64,000 nt of DNA from Paenibacillus tyrphae (GCF_024158745.1 NZ_JAMZAW010000007.1:186001-250000); one strand, 5' to 3'; counted from the first letter of the stretch, positions 31,025-41,207 are shown. The notes: generated by a model not told the origin, from the sequence alone. Numbers and translations: made by a program.

Positions 31025-33643
31025 ATGTATTGCCGCAAAAATTTTATCGATCTGACCGTGGAAGAGCGTGATCGGCTGGCAGCCGCCTTTAACGATTTAT
31101 ATAGCAAGGGACAGATCACTGCCTATGCGAATGAGCATGGAAGCCACTTCGATCACGGAATTCATTGGGGACCGGCTTTTCTTCCGTGGCACCGATACTT
31201 TTTATCGGTGGTCGAACGGGAGCTGAAAAAAACGGACGCGCGGATCTTTCTCCCCTACTGGGACTGGACGCGAGCCGATTCCCGCAATCTTGACGCGGAG
31301 CCCTGGAAATCGTTTTTTGGCGGACGCAATAACACGGGAGGTCGTTTCGACCATTGGAGCTATACGCGCGCCTTGACTCCACCGCCGAGCAGCGAGCCTC
31401 TCCCAAGTCTTGACAGTGTCATTGATGAATTGCAGGCGAGCACCTTTGCCGGGTACCGCGCGATGGAGTGCGGCAGCCATGTTCCCGGCCATACCTGGAC
31501 GGGAGGGACAATGGCGGGCGGACAGTCGCCGTTGGACCCGCTATTTTACTTGCATCATTGCAATGTGGACAGGCTGTGGGCCATCTGGCAGCGCAATCAT
31601 TCCGGAGCGGAGCAGTATACGTTGGACGACACAAGCTGCCCCCGTAGAGTCGATGCGGCTTTTGTCCCGCTTAACGATCCGATGATCGGCGGGGCCACGC
31701 CTGCATCTATGCTAAACCACACCGCATTATCTTACTTCTATCCCAATGACGATCTTCTGGAGTCCAGAGCGCGCGACCGCGGGCTGCCTGCCATCGTGTC
31801 CGGCGATGTCACCAATATCGTTCTTGAAACTTCGCAAGTGATCTTTAACGATGTTCCGGAAGGCGATACGACCAAACGTGCCATTCTATTCCGCGTTTCG
31901 GGCTGTAAATCCGTTACCTTCCATATTACCAGCGGTCCGACGGGGCCATTTTCGCTCTTTGCACCCGGGCCCTTTACGTTCCCAGCCGGGTCCTTTCCCA
32001 ATGACCAGCTCCGAATATGGGTCATGTATACTGGCAGAGCTCCCGGCAGCAGCGATAGCGGCGTGATCTCGGTGGTAGCCCGCAATGCGTTTGGCGACGA
32101 AGTGCAGCGCTGGGAAAACATCCCGATCTTGGCCAACTCTGTTGCCCGCCCAAGGGTTGCCGTCGCCTTGGTTCTTGACGAATCCGGCAGTATGCTGCTC
32201 CCAGCGGGGAATAATCGGACACGTCTTGAGGTGTTGAAATGGACGGCCAATACTTTCATAGACCGGCTGTATGACGATAATGGTCTGACAATGGTCTCTT
32301 TCGCGGATACGGCGAAGAAGCTTACCGATCTCCAGATCGTCGGCCCGCTAAATTCTTCGGCTCGTGCGAATGCCCGCACCAAAATCAGGGATCACGGCCC
32401 GCCTGGCCTTTACCCAACCACATCGATCGGGGCGGGACTTCAAATCGCTGCCAATGAATTTAATACGTCGCCGAGCGCCGCCGATTTCGACATAAAAGCA
32501 ACCATTGTGTTTACCGACGGCTTTGAGAATACGGCTCCTTACATTCATGAAGTCTCTTCCCTGATCAATGATCGGGTCTATGCGGTCGGTATGGCGGATG
32601 CCGCCAATGTCAAAAACGACACTCTTCGCTCGCTTGCGAATAACACGGGCGGCTATATGCTTGTCACCGGGGCGGTTGCTCAGGATGACGAGTTCCTGCT
32701 CCAAAAGTTTTTCATTCAAATTCTTGCCGGCGTCCTGAATCGCGCTATGGTGCGGGACCCGGCCGGGTGGCTTATCCCCGGACAAATTGTCCGTGTTCCG
32801 TTTACGATCACCCGATCGGATATTGATTTTGATGCCGCGGTACTATCCCGGGCTCCAAATTATATCGTGATCGGACTGGAAACGCCGGACGGCACGGTTG
32901 TGGATCCGTCACAGCTTCCCGCCGATTCATTCCGGCCCGGCAAAACGTCAACAGGTATGCGTATCATGCTGCCGCTTGTCATTGACGACAAGGAACACTG
33001 GGAAGGAGAGTGGAATTTGCTGCTCTCGTTTCAATGGAAGGTCGGCATTTCGTCAATGACAGATCCAACAGCGGCATCCGGGTTTTTCCAGACGGAAGCT
33101 CTGCCCTTTCATGCGCTCGTTCACGCCCGGTCCAATCTTCACCTGCGGGCCTATGTCGATCAAAGCGCCCTAACTCCGGGTGCCCAGATTCATCTGAAGG
33201 CCGTGCTTACAGAATATGGCCAGCCGCTTGAGACCCATCCTCAAGTCAAAGCCGCAATAACTCATCCCGATGGTACCGGTAGCGAGTTGGCATTAAGCGA
33301 AACGGGACACGGCGAGTTTGAAGCATCCGTCACTGCGCTTCAGTCGGGCGTTTACCGTTTTTACGTTCAGGCCGCAGGTTTATCGTCACATGGACAAGCC
33401 TTTACCCGCGAACAATTGCTTACCGTCGTGGTGGGACATCTGACACATGATCCCGGTACCTCTCCGGAAAACACCGTTCTCTGCAAGCTGCTGAAGTGTC
33501 TGTTTTCCAAGGACGTGATGAGCGAACGGTTTGACAGGAAGCTCGGGGACCTCGGGATAGATTGGGAACAATTGAAGCGGTGTGTGGCCTGCATATGCGG
33601 CTCGCATGACCACAATCGGGCGCCAGATGATTTGATCAAGTAA
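31025..33643 (+). CDS. tyrosinase fused to a von Willebrand factor A domain
   Basis: An 872-aa protein without a signal peptide. Residues 1 to about 245 are a type-3 copper tyrosinase. CuA has His47 and His56 in HWGPAFLPWHR, plus a nearby His38 or His41. CuB has His152, His156 and His178, the last in DPLFYLHHCNVDRLW, and its 4- and 22-residue spacings match bacterial tyrosinases. Residues about 250-375 are a beta domain. Residues about 380-570 are a VWA domain with an intact MIDAS (DESGS at 385-389, later a TDG). The C terminus has Ig-like beta segments and ends in a Cys-rich helical tail (CLFSKD, CVACIC). It probably oxidises phenols; the VWA part suggests assembly or surface binding. The fusion is unusual. 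Confidence 0.88.
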   Translation: MYCRKNFIDLTVEERDRLAAAFNDLYSKGQITAYANEHGSHFDHGIHWGPAFLPWHRYFLSVVERELKKTDARIFLPYWDWTRADSRNLDAEPWKSFFGGRNNTGGRFDHWSYTRALTPPPSSEPLPSLDSVIDELQASTFAGYRAMECGSHVPGHTWTGGTMAGGQSPLDPLFYLHHCNVDRLWAIWQRNHSGAEQYTLDDTSCPRRVDAAFVPLNDPMIGGATPASMLNHTALSYFYPNDDLLESRARDRGLPAIVSGDVTNIVLETSQVIFNDVPEGDTTKRAILFRVSGCKSVTFHITSGPTGPFSLFAPGPFTFPAGSFPNDQLRIWVMYTGRAPGSSDSGVISVVARNAFGDEVQRWENIPILANSVARPRVAVALVLDESGSMLLPAGNNRTRLEVLKWTANTFIDRLYDDNGLTMVSFADTAKKLTDLQIVGPLNSSARANARTKIRDHGPPGLYPTTSIGAGLQIAANEFNTSPSAADFDIKATIVFTDGFENTAPYIHEVSSLINDRVYAVGMADAANVKNDTLRSLANNTGGYMLVTGAVAQDDEFLLQKFFIQILAGVLNRAMVRDPAGWLIPGQIVRVPFTITRSDIDFDAAVLSRAPNYIVIGLETPDGTVVDPSQLPADSFRPGKTSTGMRIMLPLVIDDKEHWEGEWNLLLSFQWKVGISSMTDPTAASGFFQTEALPFHALVHARSNLHLRAYVDQSALTPGAQIHLKAVLTEYGQPLETHPQVKAAITHPDGTGSELALSETGHGEFEASVTALQSGVYRFYVQAAGLSSHGQAFTREQLLTVVVGHLTHDPGTSPENTVLCKLLKCLFSKDVMSERFDRKLGDLGIDWEQLKRCVACICGSHDHNRAPDDLIK

Positions 33644-33669
33644 GGCCGGATTCCATGCTGATGCACGAC

Positions 33670-33707
33670 GAACCTAACGGGAACTACTCTTCTCGTTAGG
33701 TTCTTTC
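33670..33707 (+). terminator. terminator of the tyrosinase operon
   Basis: GAACCTAACG (33670-33679) pairs with CGTTAGGTTC (33694-33703), followed by TTTCCT. Confidence 0.85.
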
Positions 33708-33877
33708 CTGTCCGTTACTTTAGATATACCTCTCTATCATTTGAAATTTTTGCCTAAATTGTGTTTATCAAGTAGAATAGTTCCGTACCTTATTCGCGCG
33801 AGGAGGCCGGTGTTCTTTTCTTATTCGACATGTCATATTTTTTTAGTTGAGAGATTCTTCTTGAGGCGGTGATCCTG

Positions 33878-35323
33878 ATGTCCGATCCGAACGAATTCGG
33901 GTCCCAATATTTCGAGAAAATATTAAATATGGTCGACGTGGGCGTCCATCTGGTGAACCGGGAAGGCACGACCGTCTTTTATAACGACAAAATGGCGGAG
34001 ATCGACGGCCTTGCGCGGAAGCAGGTGCTGCATAAAAATATTTTTCACGTCTACCCTTCCTTAACCCACGAAACGAGCACACTGGCCAAGGTGCTGCAGA
34101 CCGGACAAGAGGTGCCGGAGAAAATACAGACCTACGTCAACGTCACGGGCAAACGAATTACGACCATCAACCGCACGTATCCGCTCTTCGATAACGAACA
34201 GCTCACGGGAGCCTTGGAGGTAGCCAAGGACATTACGAGCATCGTCCAGCTTCATGACCAGATTCTGGATCTGCGCCACCAGTTGTACCAAGCCAAGCAA
34301 AAGGACGGCAAAAAGACGGGCGCGGCCCGCTATCATTTCAGCGACTTAATCGGAGAGAGCCCGGCGTTTCTGGAAGCGGTTTCTACAGCCAAAAAAGCGT
34401 CCCGCACCAGCTCCCCCGTCTTCATCTGCGGGGCTACGGGCACGGGCAAGGAATTGTTTGCCCAGGGCATGCACAATGCGAGCGTCCGCCGCAATCATCC
34501 GTTCATCGCGCAGAACTGCGCCGCCGTGCCCGGCGACCTGATGGAGGGCATCATGTTCGGCACGACCCGAGGCGCGTTCACCGGAGCGGTGGACCGTGCA
34601 GGCTTGTTCGAGCAGGCCAGCGGCGGCACACTGTTTCTGGACGAGATCAACAGCTTGGATCTGCTGCTTCAGGCCAAGCTGCTGCGGGTGCTGCAGGACG
34701 GCATCGTGCGGCGAATCGGGGGGACGACGGAGCAGCAGGTGAATGTCAGAATCGTCGCGGCGATGAACATGGAGCCGCAGGAAGCGCTGGACAAAGGCAT
34801 TTTGCGGCACGACCTCTTTTTCCGGCTCAATGTCGTCAACCTGCAGCTCCCGCCGCTGCTGCGCAGGCAGGAGGACATTCCGCTGCTCGCACAGCATTTT
34901 ATCGAGAAGTTCAATCCGATGTTCGGCATGAAAATTACGGGACTGGCTCCGTCCGCCATGCAGCGGTTCATGGCTTATGCCTGGCCCGGCAACGTTCGCG
35001 AATTGGGGCATGCCATCGAATCCGCCTTCAATATGATCGAGCCGGAAGAGGAGATTATTGAGGATCGTCACCTGCCGGCGAATCTGAGGGAAACTCCCTG
35101 TCCCGTGCCGGTTCCCGCCCTGCGGAAGCCGGACCTTACCGCGTTCCCGGCAGGGAAATTAACCGACCGGATGAAGCAGATGGAGCGGGAGGCGATCGTC
35201 GAGGCACTCAAGCGCCACGGCTACAACATCAGCCTTGCCGCGCAAGCGCTCGGCATCAAGCGGCAGGCTTTGCAGTACAAGCTGAACCGGTACGGGATCG
35301 CAAGGAAGCCGGAGTCTTATTAG
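33878..35323 (+). CDS. sigma-54-dependent activator (PAS - AAA+ - Fis HTH)
   Basis: A 481-aa enhancer-binding protein of the RocR/KamR type. Residues about 10-135 are a PAS sensor ([20 protein letters not shown]). The AAA+ domain has a Walker A (GATGTGKE, about 185) and the sigma-54 contact loop GAFTGA (232-237). A Fis-type helix-turn-helix closes the protein ([19 protein letters not shown]). ATG 33878 is chosen because GAGGCGG is well spaced before it; GTG 33869 is in frame. No sigma-54 promoter was found next to it. The only one seen in the window is ahead of kamA, 15 kb away, so it is a candidate regulator of lysine degradation. Confidence 0.92.
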   Translation: MSDPNEFGSQYFEKILNMVDVGVHLVNREGTTVFYNDKMAEIDGLARKQVLHKNIFHVYPSLTHETSTLAKVLQTGQEVPEKIQTYVNVTGKRITTINRTYPLFDNEQLTGALEVAKDITSIVQLHDQILDLRHQLYQAKQKDGKKTGAARYHFSDLIGESPAFLEAVSTAKKASRTSSPVFICGATGTGKELFAQGMHNASVRRNHPFIAQNCAAVPGDLMEGIMFGTTRGAFTGAVDRAGLFEQASGGTLFLDEINSLDLLLQAKLLRVLQDGIVRRIGGTTEQQVNVRIVAAMNMEPQEALDKGILRHDLFFRLNVVNLQLPPLLRRQEDIPLLAQHFIEKFNPMFGMKITGLAPSAMQRFMAYAWPGNVRELGHAIESAFNMIEPEEEIIEDRHLPANLRETPCPVPVPALRKPDLTAFPAGKLTDRMKQMEREAIVEALKRHGYNISLAAQALGIKRQALQYKLNRYGIARKPESY

Positions 35324-35354
35324 CTTTCTGAGGGGAAATCCCTCCAACGCGACA

Positions 35355-35385
35355 GGGCTCCGGGGGAAAGGCAAACCCGGAGCCC
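35355..35385 (+). terminator. GC-rich hairpin after the activator gene
   Basis: GGGCTCCGGG (35355-35364) pairs with CCCGGAGCCC (35376-35385). Few T residues follow, so efficiency is uncertain. Confidence 0.65.
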
Positions 35386-35425
35386 GTGACTTTATAAGCT
35401 GGACCTTAATTGCAATAGGGAAAAA

Positions 35426-36364
35426 TCAAGGCTCACCTGTTTTTAAATAAAATGAGAAGGACGTTCGTTCAAAAGGTATGCTGCGGACAACAATTTCCCC
35501 CCCGTGCTTCTCGACCAATTTCTTGGTTATGCTTAAACCCAAACCGCTTCCGCGCGAAGCTTCAAGAGAGGAACCTCCTCCTTTATAGAGACGTTCAAAA
35601 ATGAACGGGATATCGGAAGGATCGATGCCTTTTCCACGGTCCCACACTTCGATCCAGATCCTCTCCTTGTCCTTTTCTTCCCACATTTTAATGCCGTGCG
35701 TTTTTCCGTCATGGCCGTGCTGAATGGAATTGGCGATGAGATTGTTCAAAATTCGTTCAATGCCGGATACATCCGCCCATACAAAAACCCGGTGACAAGG
35801 GAACTCCAGAATCGGAACCGTTTCTTTTTTTTCAAACTCCTGCACAAAATTCACGACGATTTCCTGCAGCTTCGCCGTCAGCTCGACCTTCTGCAAGTTC
35901 AAGGGAGCATCGTCCGCTTCCAATTTCGCCCACTCGAAAAAATTACGGACCAATTCGCTTAACCGTTGAGACTTCGCAAAAATAATATCAATGTAGTTTT
36001 TGGCCGCGGCTTCATTCCACGCCATATCATTCTTTAACATCTCGGCATAGCCGGAAAGCGAAGTGAGCGGAGTCCGTAAGTCGTGTGCGATATGGGTCAT
36101 GATTCTTTTCTGCACCGCTTCCAGATGTTCCATACGATCTGTTAGAGTCCTTACGCGTTCCGCAAGCAGATTCAACTGCTCGGCCAATCCCTTCAGGGCC
36201 ATGCTGCGGGTTCGGATAAAGACAGGGCCGCTTTCGCATCCGGCCTGAACCTCCATCAACCTTTGGGTGATGCTTCGTATTTGCCTGAGGCATTGGATAT
36301 AAGCGGCCAATAAAACGGCGCAAGCGGCCATAAAAAACACAAGAAGGATCGAAACGGCGCTCAT
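35426..36364 (-). CDS. sensor histidine kinase of the lantibiotic cluster
   Basis: A 312-aa kinase starting at ATG 36364, which overlaps the response regulator stop (ATGA). It has a single hydrophobic segment at about 3-25 and no extracellular sensor domain. A linker (about 30-80) with Arg/Gln-rich helices is followed by the H box (AHDLRTPLTSLSGY, His94), the N box (NNLIANSIQHG), DRGKGI and GSGLGLSITKKLV. Such short kinases usually depend on a partner ABC transporter for sensing, which fits the ABC genes upstream. It is the last gene of the cluster. Confidence 0.92.
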   Translation of the reverse strand: MSAVSILLVFFMAACAVLLAAYIQCLRQIRSITQRLMEVQAGCESGPVFIRTRSMALKGLAEQLNLLAERVRTLTDRMEHLEAVQKRIMTHIAHDLRTPLTSLSGYAEMLKNDMAWNEAAAKNYIDIIFAKSQRLSELVRNFFEWAKLEADDAPLNLQKVELTAKLQEIVVNFVQEFEKKETVPILEFPCHRVFVWADVSGIERILNNLIANSIQHGHDGKTHGIKMWEEKDKERIWIEVWDRGKGIDPSDIPFIFERLYKGGGSSLEASRGSGLGLSITKKLVEKHGGEIVVRSIPFERTSFSFYLKTGEP

Positions 36365-37080
36365 TGGCGTTCCTTCCCCCCCAGCCGATACCCGATTCCC
36401 CATACGGTCTGAACATACTCGGGATGCGAAGGGTCCGGTTCAATCTTCGTGCGAAGTCTTCGGATATGAACCATCACCGTATTTTCGTCCGTCTCGGAAG
36501 TATAGGGGTCTTCCCATATTTGCTCAAAAATTTGCGTTTTCGTAAATACTCTTTTAGGCGAGGACATCAATAATTTTAAAATCGCAAATTCCTTTGAAGT
36601 CAACGCGACAGGTCGATCCTTCACGCTAACCTCCATCGTGCACAAATTCAATTTCAAGCCGTTGTAAGTTAATATGGAAACCGGAGCTTCGTCCGGGTGG
36701 CCGGGCCGAAAATAAAGATGACGGCGCAGTTGGGCTTTTACCCGAGCCAACAGTTCTCCAAGCAAAAAAGGCTTGGTAAGATAATCGTCCGCGCCAAGGC
36801 CCAATCCGACGATTTTATCGACTTCCTGATCTTTGGCCGACAAAATCAATACGGGAAATTTGTCCGTTTCACGGATTCTGCGCAGCAGCTCCAATCCGTC
36901 AACCCCCGGCAGCATGATATCCAGAATCGCCAAATCATAATGCCCGTGAAGAAACCTGCGATACGCCTCTTCCCCGTCATGAACCGTATCTACCCGGTAT
37001 CCTTCCTTCTCAAGCGCACTTGCTACAAGCTGGCTAATCTCCAAATCGTCTTCCACAACCAAAATAAAAATTGAACTCAT
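36361..37080 (-). CDS. OmpR-family response regulator of the lantibiotic cluster
   Basis: A 239-aa regulator with receiver Asp54 (ILDIMLPGVDG), an acidic pair at 11-12 and a conserved late Lys. A winged helix follows (TSKEFAILKLLMS, later TVMVHIRRLRTKI). ATG 37080 is preferred over 37086 because AAGGTG then has proper spacing. It probably controls the immunity transporter genes through tandem half-sites such as those at 41260-41299. Confidence 0.93.
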   Translation of the reverse strand: MSSIFILVVEDDLEISQLVASALEKEGYRVDTVHDGEEAYRRFLHGHYDLAILDIMLPGVDGLELLRRIRETDKFPVLILSAKDQEVDKIVGLGLGADDYLTKPFLLGELLARVKAQLRRHLYFRPGHPDEAPVSILTYNGLKLNLCTMEVSVKDRPVALTSKEFAILKLLMSSPKRVFTKTQIFEQIWEDPYTSETDENTVMVHIRRLRTKIEPDPSHPEYVQTVWGIGYRLGGKERQ

Positions 37081-37148
37081 TATCATTCACCTTCTTGGCA
37101 ATCTTTCGCGATAATTCCATGGTACTCCATCCCTGCCTTCGATGTAAA

Positions 37149-37177
37149 ATTATTCCTGTTGCCAGGGTATGAATCAA
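37149..37177 (-). promoter_or_regulatory. candidate sigma-A promoter for the response regulator/kinase pair
   Basis: On the minus strand TTGATT (37177-37172) and AATAAT (37154-37149) are separated by 17 bases, about 70 bases before the regulator start, in the 160-base gap after the permease gene. Confidence 0.45.
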
Positions 37178-37242
37178 CACGCCTATCGCCTGTCATGAGT
37201 TCAAGGAAGTTGGCCGACAGCCAGCCGTTCGCCGCCGCCTCA

Positions 37243-37977
37243 CTACGTTCGGTCATCGTAATATGCGTTTTTTTTCGTATACACGTACAAACCGGCGAAC
37301 ATGGACAATACAGCAACGGTTCCTGTCACGAATATCCCCTTATCCCATAATGGCATATCCGGCAAGTTGCTTGGAAAGTGCGAATATAAATAGGGGAGCA
37401 GCCAGGGATTCAAGTTCATGTATTCGCTGGACATTGCGCCCAGCACAAAACTGGGAATAATAATCCCAAGGCTCACCATAGCTAAAAGTACGGTGCTTCG
37501 TACCAATAAGGCAATGCAGGCGGATAGCGGAATAAGCACGATATATAACAGCCATGTCAGAACAAGCTGCATAAACTGGTGGCTCAGTATAGCAAAGCCC
37601 GCAGGTTCAGAGAGCAGCGGCAGTCCAATCAATACACGCATCGCGAAGGAAAGAGCCAGTAACATGGCGATGATCGAGGCCGCCGTTGCCAGCTTGGAGA
37701 AATACCATTGACTGCCGTGAAACGGGTAAGTAAAAAGCATACTGGCGCTTTGCGATCCAATATCCCTTGTAAAAAGGTAACCCGTAAGAAAGGTGAACAG
37801 CGCAGGACGAATCCAGAGGTTCATATATCTTTCGTTTAAAAACATATCCCAAGTCAGGTCTTTGGCTCCGAGCTGCAAAAAGCATGAGAAGCAATCCGCT
37901 ATAACTAGAAAGGCGACAATCCAACCAATTTTCGAACGTTTGAACTTCATCAGTTCTGTGACGGTTTGCGTCAGCAT
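37243..37977 (-). CDS. ABC transporter permease (second immunity/detox transporter)
   Basis: A 244-aa protein with six hydrophobic segments and no catalytic motif, of the ABC-2 type. ATG 37977 has AAGGAGGGAAACCGC ahead. It is directly downstream of an ATPase gene and upstream of the regulator pair. Together with the ATPase it forms a two-gene exporter, probably a self-protection or lantibiotic-sensing transporter. Confidence 0.82.
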   Translation of the reverse strand: MLTQTVTELMKFKRSKIGWIVAFLVIADCFSCFLQLGAKDLTWDMFLNERYMNLWIRPALFTFLTGYLFTRDIGSQSASMLFTYPFHGSQWYFSKLATAASIIAMLLALSFAMRVLIGLPLLSEPAGFAILSHQFMQLVLTWLLYIVLIPLSACIALLVRSTVLLAMVSLGIIIPSFVLGAMSSEYMNLNPWLLPYLYSHFPSNLPDMPLWDKGIFVTGTVAVLSMFAGLYVYTKKNAYYDDRT

Positions 37978-38007
37978 GCGGTTTCCCTCCTTCATGACCC
38001 GCTATCG

Positions 38008-38937
38008 TCAAGGATTCGGTTCCGAGCCGTTTTCTCTCATCAGCCCTATCATATAGTCCTCCATTTTTCTTTGGACCGGGCACAGCTCCAGAATATCCAC
38101 CTTATGTTCGACCAGCAGACGGGCAATGTCCGGCAAGCGCTCCATTTGTTCATAAATCAAAATCAGTCCCGGCTGCAATACGTTGTAATCGTGAATAGCC
38201 ATGTATTGTTCCAGCAGGAAACTGGCTTTCTTGTCGTCGTTCACTCTCAGACGGATATACTGACGCGTCTTTAACATCAGCGTATCGTCATCAAGTTCCG
38301 CAACCATCGTCCCCTCATGCAATACGCCAATTCGCCTCGCGATCGGTTGAATGACGCTCACCACACGGCTCGCAATGACCATCGTCGTCTTGCGGCTCTG
38401 GGACAAGCTGCCGAGTAATTGGCACATTTGCTGCATCTCCTGTGAATCGAGCCCGTTAAACGGCTCATCCAGCAGCATCAATTCCGGCTGATGCAACAAC
38501 GCTCTGGCGAGGCCAAGCCGCTGCTTCATGCCGAACGATAATTTGGCGAAGCGGGTATTCCTGGCGGCAGTAAGATTTACGTTATCCAGCGCCTCATCAA
38601 CGTATCGCCGGGAAGGTACTCCCATCAACATCCGGTGAATGTCCAGATTTTCCGCAGCGGTCAAGTGGGGGACAAATCCCGAGGCTCCTGTCATGATCCC
38701 GATTTTTTCGTACAGCCGGGGATTGGTGCGCAGCGATTTTTGACCGAACCATTCGATTTCCCCGCCGGTCGGGTCGACCAGCCCCATCAGCATGCGCAGC
38801 AGCGTCGTTTTCCCCGCGCCGCTTTTACCCAGGACGGCATAGATTTCTCCGCGGTGAATGGTCAAATTAACTTGATTGACCACGTTCCTGCCTTTATATT
38901 TCTTGGTTAATGATGCGGTTCGCAGCACATAGGTCAC
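38008..38937 (-). CDS. ABC transporter ATP-binding protein (second immunity/detox transporter)
   Basis: A 309-aa ATPase of the BcrA-like group: Walker A GKSGAGKTTLL, signature LSFGMKQRLG, Walker B LMLLDEPFNGLD, then a C-terminal accessory domain of about 90 residues. GTG 38937 is preferred, with GGAG eight bases ahead; GTG 38946 is in frame. It pairs with the permease that follows by about 30 bases. Confidence 0.88.
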   Translation of the reverse strand: MTYVLRTASLTKKYKGRNVVNQVNLTIHRGEIYAVLGKSGAGKTTLLRMLMGLVDPTGGEIEWFGQKSLRTNPRLYEKIGIMTGASGFVPHLTAAENLDIHRMLMGVPSRRYVDEALDNVNLTAARNTRFAKLSFGMKQRLGLARALLHQPELMLLDEPFNGLDSQEMQQMCQLLGSLSQSRKTTMVIASRVVSVIQPIARRIGVLHEGTMVAELDDDTLMLKTRQYIRLRVNDDKKASFLLEQYMAIHDYNVLQPGLILIYEQMERLPDIARLLVEHKVDILELCPVQRKMEDYMIGLMRENGSEPNP

Positions 38938-38958
38938 CGTCTTCACTCCGCTGTCCGT

Positions 38959-39723
38959 CTATTTGACTTCTCTATCTTTAAACCATTTTACACTAATTCC
39001 CGCTATTGCCATACTCAGGACAACGGCCGATACAAGAACGTTCCAATAAACGGCTGCCGGGAATGGATTATCCCCGCTCTGCGTCAAAGAAAGATAGCTC
39101 ACATAAGTAAATTTTATCGGCCAGGACCAGGGAATAAATGTCCAGATTCCGGAGCCGAGACTCGTCGCCCCAACCAGAGAGGCAATCAGTATGCCTATTG
39201 TCCCAAACCCGACGGCAACCGCCCAATTGAATGCTTCCGCCAGCCATAAGGAGATGAACAATAAGGGGAGGGAAGCGATCCAGCCCGCAAGCAATGCCAC
39301 CGCTACGGCCCACCACGGCTCGACGCCGGGGACGCCCAATAAGTTTCCGGCAACGGCAAGCAGAATGAACAGCCATAAAGTGCTGAGTCCGGTATAGATC
39401 GCAAGGACAATCATTTTGGCTCCATAGAGCTTGCCAGGCGAAACTTCTCTAACGCGCAAGGCAAGCCAGTCACCGGAAGCAGCTTCAAATTGGGCAGATA
39501 ACCCGGTAAGAAGTCCCCAAGCCAGCGGAAACCAAATGCCGTACCAGAGCTGTGCGGCATGATCCATCATGCCCTGAACCAGCGTATCGGCGGTTTTCTC
39601 CCAATGATGCGGATAAGCATAGAGCGAAACGATCCCCGTAAACGCCAGAGGAGCCAAAAACGCAATCCACGGAATGGCCGTTCGCCGATATTTGATCCAC
39701 TCCGAACAAACGCTCGCGAACAT
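38959..39723 (-). CDS. lantibiotic immunity permease, LanG-type
   Basis: A 254-aa ABC-2 membrane subunit with six hydrophobic segments. It begins FASVCSEWIKYRRTAIPW, which closely parallels the upstream permease (YYDSEWLKYRRTLTPW). The two are paralogues, as LanE and LanG usually are. It starts three bases after the other permease ends. As part of the FEG complex it should expel the lantibiotic from the membrane. Confidence 0.87.
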   Translation of the reverse strand: MFASVCSEWIKYRRTAIPWIAFLAPLAFTGIVSLYAYPHHWEKTADTLVQGMMDHAAQLWYGIWFPLAWGLLTGLSAQFEAASGDWLALRVREVSPGKLYGAKMIVLAIYTGLSTLWLFILLAVAGNLLGVPGVEPWWAVAVALLAGWIASLPLLFISLWLAEAFNWAVAVGFGTIGILIASLVGATSLGSGIWTFIPWSWPIKFTYVSYLSLTQSGDNPFPAAVYWNVLVSAVVLSMAIAGISVKWFKDREVK

Positions 39724-39726
39724 CGG

Positions 39727-40476
39727 TTAACGGACCTCCCGCCTGTTATACCATAGCATGCCGAAGCCGGTCACAATTCCTGCCGAAACGATCCCCAGGA
39801 CAATGGGGATTAAGATAAGGGACGGATCTTGAAGCGGACTATCGGCCTCCAGCGGCAAACCGTTCGTATGAAATTTGAAAAGCGGAATTAAAGAGCGAAT
39901 CGGCCAAGACCACGGATTCATGATCCAATATGGCTGCTCGGACATGACAATTCCCGAAACGGTGCCAATTAAGCCGATGATGACAGTCCATCCAAAGCCG
40001 AAACCGTGAGCAATCCACAGCATGATCGCGATTTGCGCCAATCCCGCGAGCCAGGCGCACAGAAAACCGGTAAGCAAGCTGTCCCAGGGAACAGACCCGG
40101 ACGCCGCCCAAAAGTTCAAGCCAAATACCAATACGACAAATATTAAACTGGCGATGAGAACATGAACGGAAGTAACCGCAAATTTGGCGGCATACTGCAT
40201 TCCCGGCTGCAGAGGATACGCATTCAGCACCTTTAATGCTCCGGAACGCCTTTCATAAAACACGGCAAGCGCAGTCAGTAGGACGACGCCAAACGGAAAG
40301 CCGATAATCGCCCACCAATTATGCACATTCATCAAGATATGCTCCCACGTATTTTCAAGGGGACTGATCATATTAAACACCATCTGGGCCAAAGCAAAAG
40401 CCAACGGGCCGCAGACGACGAGCCACGGCGTTAAGGTTCTGCGGTATTTAAGCCATTCCGAATCATAGTACGCCAT
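39727..40476 (-). CDS. lantibiotic immunity permease, LanE-type
   Basis: A 249-aa ABC-2 membrane subunit with six hydrophobic segments, paralogous to the next gene. The ATG overlaps the stop of the ATPase gene (TGATG). It has the MutE/EpiE-like N terminus SEWLKYRRTLTPW. Confidence 0.87.
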   Translation of the reverse strand: MAYYDSEWLKYRRTLTPWLVVCGPLAFALAQMVFNMISPLENTWEHILMNVHNWWAIIGFPFGVVLLTALAVFYERRSGALKVLNAYPLQPGMQYAAKFAVTSVHVLIASLIFVVLVFGLNFWAASGSVPWDSLLTGFLCAWLAGLAQIAIMLWIAHGFGFGWTVIIGLIGTVSGIVMSEQPYWIMNPWSWPIRSLIPLFKFHTNGLPLEADSPLQDPSLILIPIVLGIVSAGIVTGFGMLWYNRREVR

Positions 40477-41207
40477 CAGCCGACTCTCCCTTCTCCGCTT
40501 TCTTCGATATACCGCATAAACAACGATTCAAGATCATCTTTTTCGTTGCCCTGTTTCTTCAAATCTTGAAGCGTGCCTTGGTATTGAAGCTGTCCTCGAT
40601 TGATGATCCCCACTTCCTGTACGATTTGCTCGACTTCGCTTAGGATATGGCTGGAGAGAATAACGGTGATTCCCTGTTCGGTAAACGAATGAATCAGGGA
40701 GCGCATTTCGCGGATACCCATCGGGTCCAATCCGTTGGTCGGCTCGTCGAGAATAAGCAGCTTCGGCTGATTAAGCAGAGCAATCGCAATGCCAAGCCGC
40801 TGCTTCATACCAAGCGAGTAGGCGGCCGTTTTTTTCCGGGGACTCACCTCGCTCAGTCCGACGATCCGAAGAACTTCGTCAATCCGCTGCTCCGGCAGCC
40901 TCAGCAAGCGCTGATGAACCTGAAGATTTTCCCTGCCGGTTAAATGATTGTAAAGTCCCGGCGTCTCAATCAATGTTCCGACGCGGGCCAATTGTTTTCG
41001 TTGCCAAGGCTCGCCGAATAGTTCGATTTTCCCTAAGGTCGGACGCAGAAGACCGACCAGCATTTTCAGAACCGTCGTCTTCCCGGCTCCATTCGGGCCA
41101 AGCAGTCCATATACGCATCCCTCCGATATTTCTAAACTGACATCCCGGACGGCATGCTGCCTGCCAAACCGCTTGGTCAGGCCTTCAGTTTTCACGATAT
41201 ACCGCAT
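40476..41207 (-). CDS. lantibiotic immunity ATPase, LanF-type
   Basis: A 243-aa ATPase: Walker A GPNGAGKTTVLKML, the typical gallidermin-type loop (PTLGKIELFG), signature YSLGMKQRLG, Walker B LLILDEPTNGLD, and a late switch His (ILSSHILSEVEQI). It starts the FEG operon after a 150-base gap that carries the lanC terminator and candidate response-regulator repeats. GGAGG lies ahead of ATG 41207. Confidence 0.9.
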   Translation of the reverse strand: MRYIVKTEGLTKRFGRQHAVRDVSLEISEGCVYGLLGPNGAGKTTVLKMLVGLLRPTLGKIELFGEPWQRKQLARVGTLIETPGLYNHLTGRENLQVHQRLLRLPEQRIDEVLRIVGLSEVSPRKKTAAYSLGMKQRLGIAIALLNQPKLLILDEPTNGLDPMGIREMRSLIHSFTEQGITVILSSHILSEVEQIVQEVGIINRGQLQYQGTLQDLKKQGNEKDDLESLFMRYIEESGEGRVG

